A model generated the notes under the pieces. The model did not search any database, was not told where the DNA came from, and saw only the letters and a list, made by a program, of their open reading frames with translations. A program made the position numbers and the translations under genes. DNA of 64,000 bases from Pseudomonas putida (lineage in GTDB: Bacteria > Pseudomonadota > Gammaproteobacteria > Pseudomonadales > Pseudomonadaceae): the NCBI RefSeq assembly GCF_026625125.1, contig NZ_CP113097.1, forward strand, positions 4,326,001 to 4,390,000, written 5' to 3'. Positions 62,715 through 64,000 of the stretch are shown piece by piece. Position 1 is the stretch's first letter. Each line of letters begins with the position of its first letter.

Positions 62715-62747
62715 TAACGGCCTTGTCCGCCCATCAAGGAAGCGCCA

Positions 62748-63218
62748 ATGACCCAGGTCACCAACACGCCTTACGAAGCTCTAGAAGTCGGCCAGAAGGC
62801 CAGTTACGAAAAGTCTGTGGAAGAACGTGACATCCAGCTGTTCGCCGCGATGTCCGGTGACCACAACCCGGTGCACCTGGATGCCGAATTCGCAGCCAAG
62901 AGCATGTTCCGTGAGCGCATCGCCCATGGCATGTTCAGCGGCGCGCTGATCAGCGCGGCAGTGGCCTGCACCCTGCCCGGCCCCGGGACCATCTACCTGG
63001 GCCAGAAGATGAGCTTCCAGAAGCCGGTGAAAATCGGCGATACCTTGACCGTACGCCTGGAAATCCTCGAAAAGCTGCCCAAATTCAAAGTGCGTATCGC
63101 CACCAACGTGTACAACCAGAACGATGAGCTGGTGGTAGAGGGCGAGGCAGAGATCCTGGCGCCGCGCAAGCAGCAGACGGTAGAGCTGGTATCGCCGCCG
63201 AACTTCGTCGCCAGCTGA
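62748..63218 (+). CDS. phaJ4: (R)-specific enoyl-CoA hydratase, MaoC-like
   Basis: A 156-aa single hot-dog hydratase converting enoyl-CoA to (R)-3-hydroxyacyl-CoA, a precursor of medium-chain polyhydroxyalkanoate. The catalytic Asp/His segment AAMSGDHNPVHLD (about 34-46) and AHGMFSGALIS near 59 are intact. The ATG at 62748 follows AAGGAAG. Position two genes after fadD2 matches the phaJ4 locus of P. putida. Symbol by homology and synteny. Confidence 0.85.
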   Translation: MTQVTNTPYEALEVGQKASYEKSVEERDIQLFAAMSGDHNPVHLDAEFAAKSMFRERIAHGMFSGALISAAVACTLPGPGTIYLGQKMSFQKPVKIGDTLTVRLEILEKLPKFKVRIATNVYNQNDELVVEGEAEILAPRKQQTVELVSPPNFVAS

Positions 63219-63225
63219 TCATTCA

Positions 63226-63255
63226 GGCAGTACCGGCGACAGGGCCGGTGCTGCC
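63226..63255. terminator. Bidirectional hairpin terminator candidate
   Basis: GGCAGTACCGGC and GCCGGTGCTGCC form a 12-bp stem with one G-T pair and a 6-base loop. It lies between convergent phaJ4 and sigma-factor gene ends. No strong T run. Confidence 0.55.
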
Positions 63256-63258
63256 GGG

Positions 63259-64000
63259 TCATTCCAACGCCTTGAGCTTGCCCTCGATATGCCGCCGCTC
63301 CGGCGCCTGACGCGTCAAGTCCAGCGCCTGCCGCCAGGCCGCACGGGCCTTTTCAACCTGCCCCAACTGGCAATGCAGCTCCGCCCTTGCCGCATGCGCC
63401 AGGTGGTAGTCGCGCAACTCACCCGTCGCCAGGATCGTTTCAACCTCCACCAACCCCGCCTGCGGCCCATCCCGTTTGGCCAGTGCCACCGCTCGGTTGA
63501 GCGCCACCACTGGTGACGGCCATTGCCGCTGCAGCACATCGTAAAGGCCGACAATCTGTGCCCAGTCCGTTTCACTGGCGCTCCTGGCCTGCGCATGCAC
63601 CGCTGCAATGGCCGCCTGCACCGTGTAGGCACCGAACGCCCGGCTGCGCAACGCCCGCTGCACCAGTTCACAACCTTCATTGATTTGCGCACTGTCCCAC
63701 AGGCTTCGATCCTGCTGGTCGAGCAGCACCAGATTGCCCTCGGCATCGCACCGTGCTCGCTGGCGTGAGACCTGCAGCAACATCAGCGCCAGCAACCCGA
63801 CCGCCTCCGGGTCCGGTAGCAACTGCACCAGCAAGCGGCCCAGCCGAATCGCTTCGTCACTTAACGCCTGCTGCAACAAAGCCTCGCCCGAAGACGCCGA
63901 ATAGCCTTCGTTGAACACCAGGTAAATCACCCGCAACACGCTTTCCAGGCGCTCAGGCAATTCGTTCAGCTCCGGCACCTGGTAAGGGATGCGTGCATCG
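63259..64000 (-). CDS. ECF-type RNA polymerase sigma factor, C-terminal part (5' end outside window)
   Basis: The frame is open to the window edge. The visible ~247 residues (ARIPYQVPELNELPERLESV, VIYLVFNEGYSAS, then TPR-like helices with SPVVALNRAVALAKRDGP and LAHAARAELHCQLG) match the C-terminal DUF6596 region of large ECF sigma factors (SigJ/ECF41-42-like). The sigma2 and sigma4 DNA-binding parts lie mostly beyond the edge. Such factors are often paired with a YCII-domain protein gene, not visible here. It converges with phaJ4. Confidence 0.8.
   Translation of the reverse strand, partial: DARIPYQVPELNELPERLESVLRVIYLVFNEGYSASSGEALLQQALSDEAIRLGRLLVQLLPDPEAVGLLALMLLQVSRQRARCDAEGNLVLLDQQDRSLWDSAQINEGCELVQRALRSRAFGAYTVQAAIAAVHAQARSASETDWAQIVGLYDVLQRQWPSPVVALNRAVALAKRDGPQAGLVEVETILATGELRDYHLAHAARAELHCQLGQVEKARAAWRQALDLTRQAPERRHIEGKLKALE

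Overview
The window is high-GC Pseudomonas chromosome. Protein sequences and gene order (outer-membrane lapE-type gene, DTW protein, Aer-type receptor, gbuR/gbuA, Na+/solute symporter, PA1414-like micro-gene, then hrpA, two fadD genes and phaJ) point to the Pseudomonas putida group. No tRNA, rRNA, CRISPR array, phage or complete insertion sequence was recognised. Several REP-type repeats typical of this group sit between genes.

Left end (1-10066): a type VI secretion island. It runs vgrG (cut by the window edge), a DUF4123 adaptor gene and a VasX/BTH_I2691-like effector of 1070 aa. Four tandem units follow, each with a two-helix DUF6708-type membrane protein (presumed immunity) and a small PAAR gene joined to it by an ATGA overlap. 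Only the last unit is fully intact. The first PAAR is cut and fused to a 137-bp copy of the 3' end of the adhesin gene lying downstream, the second DUF6708 gene has a 1-bp frameshift, and the third PAAR carries an internal deletion. Base composition switches from GC-rich to AT-rich inside the effector gene, where its membrane-active C-terminus begins.

Adhesin locus (10067-24570): a 3026-aa LapA/BapA-like RTX adhesin on the minus strand, with an N-terminal retention module, a PAAG candidate LapG site, two families of long repeats and a C-terminal RTX secretion signal. Divergent from it are its likely type I secretion genes: TolC/LapE-like, LapB-like ABC exporter and LapC-like HlyD adaptor. No lapD or lapG is visible.

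Middle (24692-47830): mostly core genes. These are a DTW tRNA-modification protein, an Aer-like chemoreceptor, the guanidinobutyrate module (LysR regulator, GbuA ureohydrolase, symporter), a 42-aa PA1414-type gene with an ANR/FNR-like box and a terminator, two LysR genes, MFS, DMT and AEC transporters, a SrmB-like DEAD-box helicase divergent from a YbdG-type mechanosensitive channel, azoreductase, an alpha/beta hydrolase, PpiA, an ABC exporter and a FemAB-like protein.

Right end (48092-64000): an outer-membrane porin with a strong terminator, a PA3286-type ketoacyl synthase III, HrpA, a gamma-glutamyl-polyamine synthetase/oxidase pair, two acyl-CoA synthetases (FadD1 and FadD2), a lysophospholipase-like hydrolase, a PhaJ4-type (R)-enoyl-CoA hydratase and the C-terminal part of an ECF sigma factor. 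Acyl activation and (R)-hydratase genes lie together, as expected for fatty-acid and polyhydroxyalkanoate metabolism.
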